NCBI GenBank assembly: GCA_051880395.1
Contig: JBJENW010000169.1
Location: 1-12,909 of the forward strand
Direction of reading: 5' to 3'
DNA length: 12,909 nt
From: JBJENW01 sp051880395
GTDB taxonomy: Bacteria > Bacillota > Clostridia > Lachnospirales > Lachnospiraceae
Below, in pieces: positions 1 to 6,283 of the stretch. Position 1 is the stretch's first letter. Every line of letters starts with the position of its first letter. The notes beneath the pieces are model-generated. The model saw only the letters and a list, made by a program, of their open reading frames with translations. It had not been told where the DNA came from and searched no databases. The position numbers and the translations under genes are program-made.

Positions 1-915
1 TTCGATACAAGTGGCAGAGTCGGTGGAAGTATTCAATTTTTTATTTATGATACAATAAAAATCATGCTTTTGCTGGGTGTTCTGATTTTGATGATATCTT
101 ATATCCAAAGTTATTTTCCGCCGGAGCGAACGAAGAAAATATTAGGGCGATGGAGAGGAATCGGGGCAAACATCATCGCGGCCCTTCTCGGAACGGTCAC
201 GCCGTTTTGTTCCTGTTCGTCCATACCATTGTTTATGGGGTTTACCAGTGCGGGACTTCCATTAGGTGTGACCTTTTCCTTTCTGATTTCGTCTCCTATG
301 GTGGACTTAGGATCGCTGGTTCTGCTTATGAGTATTTTTGGATGGAAAGTTGCGATTGTGTACGTGGTGGTTGGACTGGTGATCGCAGTGATCGGTGGAA
401 CTTTGATTGAAAAAATGCACTTGGAAAACCAAGTGGAAGAATTTATACGAAAGGGCAGGTCCATCGATGTGCCACAGGAAACACTCACCCCAAAAGACCG
501 GTTGCACTATGCGTGGGAACAGGTTGTCTCGACAGCGAAAAAGGTGACTCCTTATGTACTGATCGGCGTTGGCATCGGGGCTGTGATTCATAATTGGATA
601 CCGGAAGAAATGATTGTAAAAGTATTAGGAACGGGTAATGCGTTTGGGGTTATTCTTGCGACGATTGCCGGTGTACCGATGTACGCAGATATTTTTGGAT
701 GTATTCCGATTGCGGAAGCTTTGCTTGCAAAGGGTGCACGATTAGGGGTTGTACTTTCTTTTATGATGGCAGTGACTACGCTTTCTTTGCCGTCGATGGT
801 TATGTTAAAAAAAGCGGTAAAGCCGAAACTATTAGGAATCTTTATTGCAATTTGCACGATTGGAATTATCCTTGTTGGATATTTCTTTAATGCGATTCAG
901 TATTTGATTGTATAG
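1..915 (+). CDS. COG0701/ArsP-type membrane permease, 5'-truncated by the window edge
   Basis: This is an integral membrane permease of the COG0701 (DUF318/ArsP-like) family. Members are linked to export of arsenicals or other metal(loid)s and some are annotated as two-component permease subunits. The frame is open from base 1, and the 21 residues before the first ATG (position 64) continue the family's normal sequence (GGSIQFFIYDTIK), so the gene starts upstream and 304 residues are visible. Hydrophobic segments lie near visible residues 21-36, 55-75, 85-112, 117-135, 183-200, 213-235, 245-265 and 277-303. The conserved TPFCSCSSIP motif (C70, C72) and the GVPMYADIFGCIP motif (C234) are intact, and these cysteines are candidates for thiolate handling of metalloid. 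A polar linker at 137-170 separates two half-repeats. The next genes are a redox-disulfide protein and arsC, supporting a metalloid role. The exact substrate cannot be read from the sequence. Confidence 0.9.
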   Translation, partial: FDTSGRVGGSIQFFIYDTIKIMLLLGVLILMISYIQSYFPPERTKKILGRWRGIGANIIAALLGTVTPFCSCSSIPLFMGFTSAGLPLGVTFSFLISSPMVDLGSLVLLMSIFGWKVAIVYVVVGLVIAVIGGTLIEKMHLENQVEEFIRKGRSIDVPQETLTPKDRLHYAWEQVVSTAKKVTPYVLIGVGIGAVIHNWIPEEMIVKVLGTGNAFGVILATIAGVPMYADIFGCIPIAEALLAKGARLGVVLSFMMAVTTLSLPSMVMLKKAVKPKLLGIFIAICTIGIILVGYFFNAIQYLIV

Positions 916-980
916 AATTAGAAAAAATGCAAGAATAGGGCGTTATGGTTCTTTCAGGCATTGAAATAAAATGATGATTG

Positions 981-987
981 AAGGAGG
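981..987 (+). promoter_or_regulatory. Ribosome binding site AAGGAGG that fixes the downstream start
   Basis: AAGGAGG ends 8 nt before ATG 996. A possible in-frame TTG start at 978 would overlap this site, so the ATG is chosen. Confidence 0.85.
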
Positions 988-995
988 ATTTAAAA

Positions 996-1400
996 ATGGG
1001 ATTATTTCATTTTGGAAAGAAAAAAGAAGAAACGGAGCAGGAGTGTGCTTGTAATGTAACGGAAACGCAAAAAAAAGAAGAAAGCTGTTGCTGTGGCAGC
1101 AAGACTGCGGATGCAGAACCAGAAAACTGCTGCTGCCAGAATGAGATGGATTCGCTGGTAAGCATCAAGGTCCTTGGCTCAGGCTGCAAGTCCTGCCATG
1201 CGTTATATGAGAATACCAAGGAAGCGGTAAAAAATGCAGGACTTTCTGTTGAAGTAGAATATGTCACCGATTTGGAAAAAATCATGGAATATGGCGTGAT
1301 GTGTATGCCAGGTCTTGTTGTGAATGAGACCGTTGTCTCTGCGGGTAAGGTCCTAAAACCAGCAGATATAGAGAAATTGCTGCAAAAATCGGGTAGATAA
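996..1400 (+). CDS. Thioredoxin-fold redox-active disulfide protein with Cys-rich N-terminal extension
   Basis: This is a 134-residue protein. Residues 55-130 match the small thioredoxin-like redox-active disulfide protein 2 family: a CxxC active site (GCKSCH, C64/C67), the helix and strand that follow, and a cis-proline loop (CMPG, P105) with an extra cysteine at 103. The family is expected to reduce or exchange disulfides and commonly sits beside COG0701 permeases, as here. The first 50 residues are unusual: charged, probably disordered, and carrying C17, C19, CCC 31-33 and CCC 45-47. They may act as a soft-metal or arsenite-binding tail. The protein has no signal peptide, so it is probably cytosolic and may pass metalloid or electrons to the permease or to ArsC. 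The start at 996 is set by AAGGAGG 8 nt upstream. The 80-nt gap after the permease shows no terminator, so cotranscription is likely. Confidence 0.88.
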   Translation: MGLFHFGKKKEETEQECACNVTETQKKEESCCCGSKTADAEPENCCCQNEMDSLVSIKVLGSGCKSCHALYENTKEAVKNAGLSVEVEYVTDLEKIMEYGVMCMPGLVVNETVVSAGKVLKPADIEKLLQKSGR

Positions 1401-1554
1401 AATTTCAGCAGAGAAGGCAAGAATTTGTGCACATCTGTCGAAAAATCATTTCACAAAATTAGGCACAACTTGCTACTATGGTGGGAGTATTGCGGAAGTT
1501 CCAGTCATGCTGACACTTATAAAAATTGATAACAAAACGAAAGGAAAATTTTAA
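1372..1554 (+). other. Start-less open frame filling the gap before arsC; possible gene remnant
   Basis: Reading frame 1 is open for about 60 codons across the whole gap between the redox protein and arsC. It ends at TAA 1552-1554, 2 nt before the arsC ATG. It encodes a protein-like stretch including CYYGGSIAEVPVMLTLIKID. It has no plausible ATG/GTG/TTG start with a ribosome binding site; the only ATG is near the end, at 1507. It could be the decayed 3' end of a lost gene, or chance. I do not recognise the family. Confidence 0.3.
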
Positions 1555-1556
1555 GG

Positions 1557-1952
1557 ATGAACAAACCAAAAGTAGCCTTTATCTGTGTCCACAATTCCTG
1601 CCGAAGCCAGATTGCAGAGGCATTGGGCAAACATCTCGCTGCAGATGTATTTGAAAGCTATTCTGCGGGAACCGAGACAAAACCGCAAATAAACCAGGAT
1701 GCGGTCCGTATCATGAAACAATTATATGGGATTAACATGGAACAGACGCAGTATTCCAAATTGATCTCGGAGATTCCAGAGCCGGACATCGCGATTTCCA
1801 TGGGTTGCAATGTGGGCTGCCCGTTTATCGGCAGACCGTTTGACGCGAACTGGGGATTAGAGGATCCGACAGGAAAATCAGATGAGGAATTTATCCGAAT
1901 CATAAAACGGATCGAAGAAAATGTGATACAATTAAAGAAAAATTTGGAATGA
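1557..1952 (+). CDS. arsC: Arsenate reductase, thioredoxin-coupled low-molecular-weight phosphatase fold
   Basis: This 131-residue cytosolic enzyme reduces arsenate to arsenite. The N-terminal P-loop is CVHNSCRS, with nucleophile C10 and anion-binding R16 (CX5R). The cysteine pair used in the intramolecular disulfide relay is C84 and C88 in MGCNVGCPF, and the general acid is D103 in LEDPTGK. The presence of both relay cysteines favours arsenate reductase over a simple protein tyrosine phosphatase. Its length is normal for this class. AAAGGA lies 11 nt before the ATG. The regenerating reductant would be thioredoxin or possibly the thioredoxin-like protein encoded just upstream. Only 9 nt separate it from the next gene. 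The arsenite produced would be removed by a permease such as the one at the window start; this pairing is inferred from position. Confidence 0.93.
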   Translation: MNKPKVAFICVHNSCRSQIAEALGKHLAADVFESYSAGTETKPQINQDAVRIMKQLYGINMEQTQYSKLISEIPEPDIAISMGCNVGCPFIGRPFDANWGLEDPTGKSDEEFIRIIKRIEENVIQLKKNLE

Positions 1953-1961
1953 GGGAAAAAA

Positions 1962-2645
1962 ATGCAGGAAGAATGTTTATTTTGTGGGGCACCACTAGAG
2001 TATCTCGAAACAGAGGAATCGATGGAATGTGCGCTTTGTCATAAAAAAGAAAGTAGCAGAACCAGATGTGTAAACGGACATTTCATCTGCAATGAATGTC
2101 ATACAAAAGGAATGGATATTATTCTCGGACTTTGTCTGGAAGAAACATCAAAAAATCCAGTTGAAATTATCGAAAAACTAATGGCGCAGCCGTTCTGTCA
2201 CATGCATGGCCCGGAACATCATGTGATGGTAGGAGCATCTTTATTGACCGCATATAAAAATGCAGGAGGAGAGATTGACCTTTTTGCAGCTTTATTAGAA
2301 ATGATGAGCCGCGGCAAACAGGTTCCGGGTGGTGCCTGTGGATTCTGGGGCGCGTGTGGTGCAGGCGTCAGCGCCGGAATGTTTGTATCCATTATCTCAA
2401 AATCGACCCCGCTTGCGGTTGAACCGTTTGGACTTTCAAATCTTATGACCGCGCAGGCATTAGAACAGATCGGCACGATCGGTGGTCCTCGCTGCTGCAA
2501 ACGGGATTCCTTTCTCGCAATTCAGGCGGCCGTTGTGTTTGTAAAAGAACGGTTTGGAATCGAGATGGAACAGATAGAAATCATCTGCAATCACTCTGCA
2601 CAGAATAATCAGTGCATCGGAAAGCGATGTCCATTTTGGGAATGA
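1962..2645 (+). CDS. Cys-rich DUF5714-type protein in the arsenic operon
   Basis: This 227-residue protein of unknown function resembles the DUF5714 family; I recognise this from memory and have not searched it. The N-terminus holds zinc-ribbon-like pairs C5/C8, C23/C26 and C43/C46. A His-rich patch HMHGPEHH (80-87) follows, then a glycine/cysteine core around GACGFWGACGAGVSAG (125-138), C178/C179, and a C-terminal set C209, C218 and C223. Sixteen cysteines in 227 residues suggest metal or cluster binding. There is no signal peptide or clear membrane span, although 128-145 is fairly hydrophobic. It starts 9 nt after the arsC stop, and its ribosome binding site (GAGGG) begins inside that stop codon, so translation is probably coupled to arsC. 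A role in metalloid handling is inferred from position only. Confidence 0.75.
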   Translation: MQEECLFCGAPLEYLETEESMECALCHKKESSRTRCVNGHFICNECHTKGMDIILGLCLEETSKNPVEIIEKLMAQPFCHMHGPEHHVMVGASLLTAYKNAGGEIDLFAALLEMMSRGKQVPGGACGFWGACGAGVSAGMFVSIISKSTPLAVEPFGLSNLMTAQALEQIGTIGGPRCCKRDSFLAIQAAVVFVKERFGIEMEQIEIICNHSAQNNQCIGKRCPFWE

Positions 2646-2767
2646 CGAAAAAAAGGAAAAAAGTGTTGATCGGATAAAAATCAGATATATCGAATAAAAG
2701 CATACCAAAGAAGAACTGTCAGTTGTTGAAATTAAAAATAGAACGCCTCGAAATTAACAGAATATTA

Positions 2768-2796
2768 TTGCGAATGCATTAAAAATATGATAAAAT
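2768..2796 (+). promoter_or_regulatory. Sigma-A promoter for the chemotaxis receptor gene
   Basis: TTGCGA (2768-2773), a 17-nt spacer, then TAAAAT (2791-2796). It would give a leader of about 60 nt before the ATG at 2863. No strong terminator is visible between 2646 and 2767, so some read-through from the arsenic operon is possible. Confidence 0.6.
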
Positions 2797-2852
2797 TAAG
2801 AAAATAAAACGAAGTGAGATGAAACGTTATTCATTTTGTTAAGTACACAAAT

Positions 2853-2857
2853 GGAGG
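2853..2857 (+). promoter_or_regulatory. Ribosome binding site GGAGG deciding the receptor start
   Basis: GGAGG lies 5 nt before ATG 2863. In-frame alternatives at TTG 2836 and ATG 2851 lie at or upstream of this site and are rejected. Confidence 0.85.
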
Positions 2858-2862
2858 TAAAT

Positions 2863-4647
2863 ATGAAGAGGGGAAAACAAACAAAATCAAGTATTTCAGA
2901 CCCAAGAACAATTCAACAACAGCTTGCAGATAATAACCGTACAACAATTTCCAGAATCATTTTTTTGATCATTTTCTTTTGCGTCTGTATGATATTTATC
3001 CTGATCTGTGCAGAATCTGTCGTTGACTACAGCAAAAAGCAGCAGCAGGCTATGGAAGCGATAGTAGATATGAACGAATGGGTGAATGATATTGAGAACA
3101 GTATTCGGTACTCTACTGAATTTACGAATGAAACCGATATCTCAAAAACAAGTATTCAACAATTTTATGAAGCATCCAAAAATGAGCGTGGTTCCGTTTC
3201 AGGAAAAGTTGATACTGCCTATAAACTTTTTGCTGAGTTCTTTTCCATGGGAGTCGATACATTCGAAAAGAGCAAGACGGATCACGAAAGTGCACTTAAC
3301 ATTTTAGACAATGAATTGATTCCAAAACAAGACGAATTAGAAGCAAGCTTGACCGCTGTCTCAAACGGCTATGTAAAAATGGTAAGCGAAGCCTATACAA
3401 TCGTTGTTATTATAACAATCATTTGTATTTTGATCGGATTATTTTTTTCATATATCATTATTAAACGTATCATTCATTCAAGTAATGAAACAGCGGAACA
3501 AATTTCTACTCCAATTAATCAAATCGCAGAATGGGCAGAAAAACTTTCATTAGGAGCGGATAAATTTGATGTATCTGAGCAGGAACTTCAACTTGTAAAA
3601 TTAGAAGAAGTAAAGCGAATGATCAATTCTTTCTTAAAAATGGCTGAAAGCATACGTGATAATGTGAGAGTCGTTACCAAAGTTGCAGAAGGTGATATGA
3701 CAGCTTTTGTTAATATCCGTTCTGATCAGGACAGCCTTGGCAAAAACTTGTACAAAATGGTTCAAAATAACGATATGATGTTCGCCCAGGTTTCTGAGAT
3801 TGCGAATGCCGTTTCTGACCAGACTCAGGCAATTGCAAATGCCAGTCAGTCTCTTGCAACAAGCTGCACGGAGCAGGCACAAGCTATTACAGATTTTCAG
3901 TCAGATCTTGATAAAACAGGCAACCTTATCAATGAAAATGCCAAAGATGCAAAGGATGCCTTTGATCTTTCGGATACAATTAAAAATGAAATCGATGTAA
4001 GTATGTTAAAGATGGATGAACTTGTAGCTGCCATGGAGGATATCAGAGCTTCATCAGATAAAGTTTCAAATGTAATCGGAGACATTGAAGATATTGCAAG
4101 ACAGACGAATCTTCTCGCATTAAACGCTTCCATTGAGGCTGCAAGGGCAGGAGAAGCCGGCAAGGGATTTGCTGTAGTGGCAAACAGTGTAAGCGAGCTT
4201 GCTGAAAAGAGTGCGATGGCTGCAACAGAAAGTAAAAACCTGATCAATGATACGATCAAGAAGTCTGGAAGAGGAAGCGAAATATCGAATGATACCTACA
4301 CAACCTTCAAAACGATCACGGAAAGTATCGAAAAGATCATCGCAGTTACCAAAACGATTTCTGAATCAGGTAAGCTTCAGGAAGAGTATATGAAGGATAT
4401 TGAGATGAAAATAAGTGAAATATCTGACAGCATATCTGACAGTGCCGCTGCAAGTGAAGAAACTGCTGCAATGGGCGAAGAAATTAATAAAAATGCTGAA
4501 ATTTTAATAGAATCCGTAAGCCAGTTTACTCTCCGCAGGCGTACAACCGGAAAGCCTTACATTCCGCCAGAGAAGCAAAATGATACCGAATTTATTAAAA
4601 TAGCTACCGAAAATTATAATAAATACATGCAATCAAAAAAATCGTAG
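2863..4647 (+). CDS. Methyl-accepting chemotaxis protein (transmembrane receptor)
   Basis: This 594-residue receptor would signal to a CheA/CheW array. A first transmembrane helix lies at about 31-50. A helical extracellular sensor region of about 125 residues spans 52-175, and a second transmembrane helix lies at about 178-200. A HAMP-like helical linker follows (200-300, with EGDMTAFVNIRSDQDSLG around 277-293), then a long coiled-coil signalling domain. The hairpin tip is clear: IGDIEDIARQTNLLALNASI, continuing EAARAGEAGKGFAVVA (405-440). A typical methylation segment, ASEETAAMGEE, is at 530-540. The C-terminal tail is basic then polar and lacks the enteric CheR-binding pentapeptide. No che or flagellar gene is nearby, so it is an orphan receptor. 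The sensor domain shows no Cache or PAS hallmark I can name, so the ligand is unknown. The start follows from GGAGG 5 nt upstream. Confidence 0.95.
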   Translation: MKRGKQTKSSISDPRTIQQQLADNNRTTISRIIFLIIFFCVCMIFILICAESVVDYSKKQQQAMEAIVDMNEWVNDIENSIRYSTEFTNETDISKTSIQQFYEASKNERGSVSGKVDTAYKLFAEFFSMGVDTFEKSKTDHESALNILDNELIPKQDELEASLTAVSNGYVKMVSEAYTIVVIITIICILIGLFFSYIIIKRIIHSSNETAEQISTPINQIAEWAEKLSLGADKFDVSEQELQLVKLEEVKRMINSFLKMAESIRDNVRVVTKVAEGDMTAFVNIRSDQDSLGKNLYKMVQNNDMMFAQVSEIANAVSDQTQAIANASQSLATSCTEQAQAITDFQSDLDKTGNLINENAKDAKDAFDLSDTIKNEIDVSMLKMDELVAAMEDIRASSDKVSNVIGDIEDIARQTNLLALNASIEAARAGEAGKGFAVVANSVSELAEKSAMAATESKNLINDTIKKSGRGSEISNDTYTTFKTITESIEKIIAVTKTISESGKLQEEYMKDIEMKISEISDSISDSAAASEETAAMGEEINKNAEILIESVSQFTLRRRTTGKPYIPPEKQNDTEFIKIATENYNKYMQSKKS

Positions 4648-4671
4648 CAGAATAGGAGAGTAGAAGGTTGC

Positions 4672-4715
4672 AAAAAAATCAGGAAACAGGCATCTACAGG
4701 TTTCCTGATTTTTTT
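4672..4715 (+). terminator. Strong rho-independent terminator after the receptor gene
   Basis: Perfect 16-bp complementarity between 4672-4687 and 4700-4715, with a 12-nt loop. The GC-containing core is ATCAGGAAAC/GTTTCCTGAT, and the 3' arm ends in seven T. The A-run on the 5' side could make it work on both strands. Confidence 0.9.
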
Positions 4716-4730
4716 GTAACAAATAAAAAT

Positions 4731-4759
4731 TTGTAATTTGTTCGAAAATCCTTTATACT
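4731..4759 (+). promoter_or_regulatory. Sigma-A promoter driving the recombinase leader or a small RNA
   Basis: TTGTAA (4731-4736), exactly 17 nt, then TATACT (4754-4759). Transcription would begin near 4766, leaving a leader of about 330 nt before the recombinase ATG. Confidence 0.65.
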
Positions 4760-4824
4760 AAAATATGGTTAAACAATGAAAAAATGCTCAAAAACTGGTT
4801 TGTGGCAAATTTGTAATGTATAAC

Positions 4825-4838
4825 AAAAAACGTTTTTT
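4825..4838. repeat. Perfect 14-bp A6-CG-T6 palindrome
   Basis: AAAAAACGTTTTTT, followed by more T-tracts. It is a candidate protein-binding site or bend element. No binding protein can be named. Confidence 0.5.
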
Positions 4839-4926
4839 ATTTTTTTGTAAACATATTTTTGGTGTACGATAAAAATGATTGGTCGAACCAGAAACAACGA
4901 CGGGCTAGCTGACGGAGAAAACAAAG

Positions 4927-4973
4927 TTTGCAGAAAAAAATACATTTTTTTGCAAAAAAAATTTTTTATTTTT
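4927..4973 (+). terminator. Weak A/T hairpin followed by T-runs; possible terminator or attenuator
   Basis: TTTGC (4927-4931) pairs with GCAAA (4952-4956), and AAAAAAAT (4934-4941) pairs with ATTTTTTT (4944-4951). The region 4962-4973 is mostly T. The stem has few GC pairs, so termination would be weak. Confidence 0.3.
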
Positions 4974-5029
4974 CTCTTAAATTTCCATTATGCAGCCCAA
5001 AATCCCTAAGAGGAGTAAAAAAAAGAGAC

Positions 5030-5065
5030 ATGAATCTATCGGATAAATATCAGTTTATCCGATAG
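5030..5065 (+). CDS. Possible 11-codon leader peptide coinciding with the inverted repeat
   Basis: ATG 5030 to TAG 5065 encodes MNLSDKYQFIR. GAGGAG (5010-5015) lies 14 nt upstream, which is rather far. The surrounding text AGGAGTAAAAA also occurs before the recombinase start. The frame covers most of the 14-bp inverted repeat, so translation would melt the hairpin in RNA. It could equally be a by-product of a DNA-level site. Confidence 0.25.
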   Translation: MNLSDKYQFIR

Positions 5066-5067
5066 AT
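5034..5067. repeat. Perfect 14-6-14 bp inverted repeat upstream of the recombinase; candidate dif-like site or operator
   Basis: Arms 5034-5047 and 5054-5067 are exact reverse complements (core CTATCGGATAAA / TTTATCCGATAG) around the 6-nt centre TATCAG. Two 11-14 bp arms around a 6-nt spacer is the layout of Xer/dif and other tyrosine-recombinase core sites. As I recall, streptococcal difSL lies next to xerS. No T-run follows, so it is not a terminator. It lies 32 nt before the recombinase ATG. An operator or an RNA hairpin masking the leader are the alternatives. Confidence 0.6.
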
Positions 5068-5099
5068 AAGACGAAAAATTTTAAAAGGAGTAAAAATTT

Positions 5100-6203
5100 A
5101 TGGGAAAAGATTCCGAATATTATAAACAAAAACATTACGCACAACTGACCAAATTACGGGAGCTACTCTCCGAATTGCCGGACTTTGCGGTTGCTTTTCT
5201 TCATGAAAAAGAAATGTCCGCGCAGACTAGTACTTTGGTATCGTACTCTTACGATTTATTGACCTTTTTCCGTTTTTTGCAGGAAAAAAATCCACATTTT
5301 AAGGATATTCCAATCAAGGAAATGCAGCTATCGGATATCGAGTTGCTCCGTTCTGAGGATATTGTGGAATTTCAGCGCTATTTAGAGCTGAATGAGGACG
5401 GGGAAAAACACGAAAACGGCAAACGCGCCATTTCACGGAAATTATCGACTTTACGCGGTATGTTCCAGTATCATTTTGAGCACGAATATATCCAAAATAA
5501 TCCGATGGCTCTGGTGAAAATGCCACGATTAAAAAAAGATAAAAATATCGTGCGAATGAATCCCGTTGAAGTTTCAGATATTTTAAATACCATTGAATTT
5601 GGCAGCGAACAGATGACCAAACGCCAGCGTGCATTTTTAGAGAAAACAAAGCAACGGGATCTTGCCATTTTGACTTTGATGCTCGGAACCGGGATTCGTG
5701 TCTCGGAATGTGCCGGCTTAGATGATACGGATGTGAATTTCAAAGATAATTCCATTTTAATTGTGCGAAAAGGCGGTACACAGGATTTGCTGTATTTCAG
5801 CGAGGAAGTACGCGATGTACTGGCAAATTACATCGACGGGGAACGAAAACGCATCATCCCGGAAAAAGGGCATGAACATGCACTCTTTTATTCCATGCAG
5901 AACAAACGTATCAGTGTCGATGCGGTTGAAAACCTAGTGAAAAAGTATGCAAAGATGGCCGTTCCGAACAAGAAAATTACACCGCACAAATTACGCAGTA
6001 CATACGGAACAAATTTGTATCGCGAAACCGGGGATATCCGCCTGGTTGCAGATGTGTTAGGACACGAAAACGTGAATACAACGGTCAATTATTATGCTGC
6101 GATCGAGGATGAACATAAGCATCGGGCGGCGAATGCGGTTACGCTCCGCTCCCACCCGAAGACTGCTTCTGAAAAAGCAGAAGAAAAAGCAGAAGAAAAA
6201 TAA
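5100..6203 (+). CDS. XerS-like tyrosine recombinase
   Basis: This 367-residue site-specific recombinase cuts and rejoins DNA through a 3'-phosphotyrosine. The N-terminal SAM-like DNA-binding domain spans about 20-140, and the catalytic domain about 155-340. Catalytic residues are all visible: R200 (GTGIRVSE), K224 (VRKGG), H296 and R299 (HKLRS), H322 (LGHEN) and nucleophile Y331 at H+9. Length, the MTKRQRAFLEKTKQRD insert before the first arginine, and the N-terminus (LPDFAVAFLHEKE) resemble XerS of streptococci more than the roughly 300-residue XerC/XerD. It could therefore be the single-enzyme chromosome dimer resolvase. The C-terminal tail is low complexity, ending EKAEEKAEEK. AAAAGGAG (5083-5090) lies 9 nt before ATG. 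No phage, transposon or excisionase genes accompany it, which argues against a mobile-element integrase. Confidence 0.88.
   Translation: MGKDSEYYKQKHYAQLTKLRELLSELPDFAVAFLHEKEMSAQTSTLVSYSYDLLTFFRFLQEKNPHFKDIPIKEMQLSDIELLRSEDIVEFQRYLELNEDGEKHENGKRAISRKLSTLRGMFQYHFEHEYIQNNPMALVKMPRLKKDKNIVRMNPVEVSDILNTIEFGSEQMTKRQRAFLEKTKQRDLAILTLMLGTGIRVSECAGLDDTDVNFKDNSILIVRKGGTQDLLYFSEEVRDVLANYIDGERKRIIPEKGHEHALFYSMQNKRISVDAVENLVKKYAKMAVPNKKITPHKLRSTYGTNLYRETGDIRLVADVLGHENVNTTVNYYAAIEDEHKHRAANAVTLRSHPKTASEKAEEKAEEK
6177..6200 (+). repeat. 12-bp tandem repeat, two copies, at the recombinase 3' end
   Basis: GCAGAAGAAAAA occurs twice in tandem just before the stop codon and encodes the Glu/Lys/Ala-rich tail. 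A third partial copy precedes it. Such a repeat can vary in copy number by slippage. Confidence 0.7.
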
Positions 6204-6230
6204 TTGTATGAAGTTATTTTATTATAAAAT

Positions 6231-6264
6231 AAAGAGACTTGCATTTAAATATACAAGTCTCTTT
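6231..6264. terminator. Bidirectional terminator between the two convergent halves
   Basis: AAAGAGACTTG (6231-6241) pairs perfectly with CAAGTCTCTTT (6254-6264) around a 12-nt loop, with T-rich flanks on both strands. It serves the recombinase from the left and the Fic gene from the right. Confidence 0.8.
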
Positions 6265-6283
6265 TATTCTAGGTCTTTCCACT

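Larger units (their letters stand above)
4716..5099. other. AT-rich intergenic region with promoter and several inverted repeats
   Basis: No protein gene is supported in this 384-nt stretch, apart from a possible 11-codon ORF (5030-5065). It contains a good promoter at 4731-4759 and a perfect palindrome AAAAAACGTTTTTT at 4825-4838. A weaker promoter-like pair lies at 4845-4873 (TTGTAA, 17 nt, GATAAA). A small TGGT-CGA-ACCA hairpin is at 4880-4890, and an A/T hairpin at 4927-4956 is followed by T-runs. Next to the recombinase gene is a long perfect inverted repeat (5034-5067). Long A- and T-tracts (4825-4856, 4934-4973) predict intrinsic DNA bending. Together this could be a long regulatory leader, a small RNA gene, or a recombination locus for the downstream Xer-type enzyme. 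Confidence 0.6.

Noticed and set aside
978..995. TTG start adding MKEDLK to the redox-disulfide protein
   Set aside because: The TTG codon and next codons coincide with the AAGGAGG ribosome binding site of ATG 996.
1557..1952. Protein tyrosine phosphatase instead of arsenate reductase
   Set aside because: The extra cysteine pair C84/C88 needed for arsenate reduction is present, and the neighbours fit arsenic resistance.
2836..2862. Earlier TTG or ATG start for the chemotaxis receptor
   Set aside because: GGAGG at 2853-2857 is placed correctly for ATG 2863 and would lie inside the longer protein.
4861..4930. Riboswitch, such as guanidine or cyclic-di-GMP type, around ACGACGGG and GACGGAG
   Set aside because: The ACGG words resemble ykkC or mini-ykkC elements, but the flanking stems and the other conserved blocks are missing, and the downstream gene is not a typical target.
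5100..6203. Integrase of a prophage or integrative element
   Set aside because: No excisionase, relaxase, phage or tRNA att features are nearby, and the protein resembles XerS; a chromosomal recombinase fits better.
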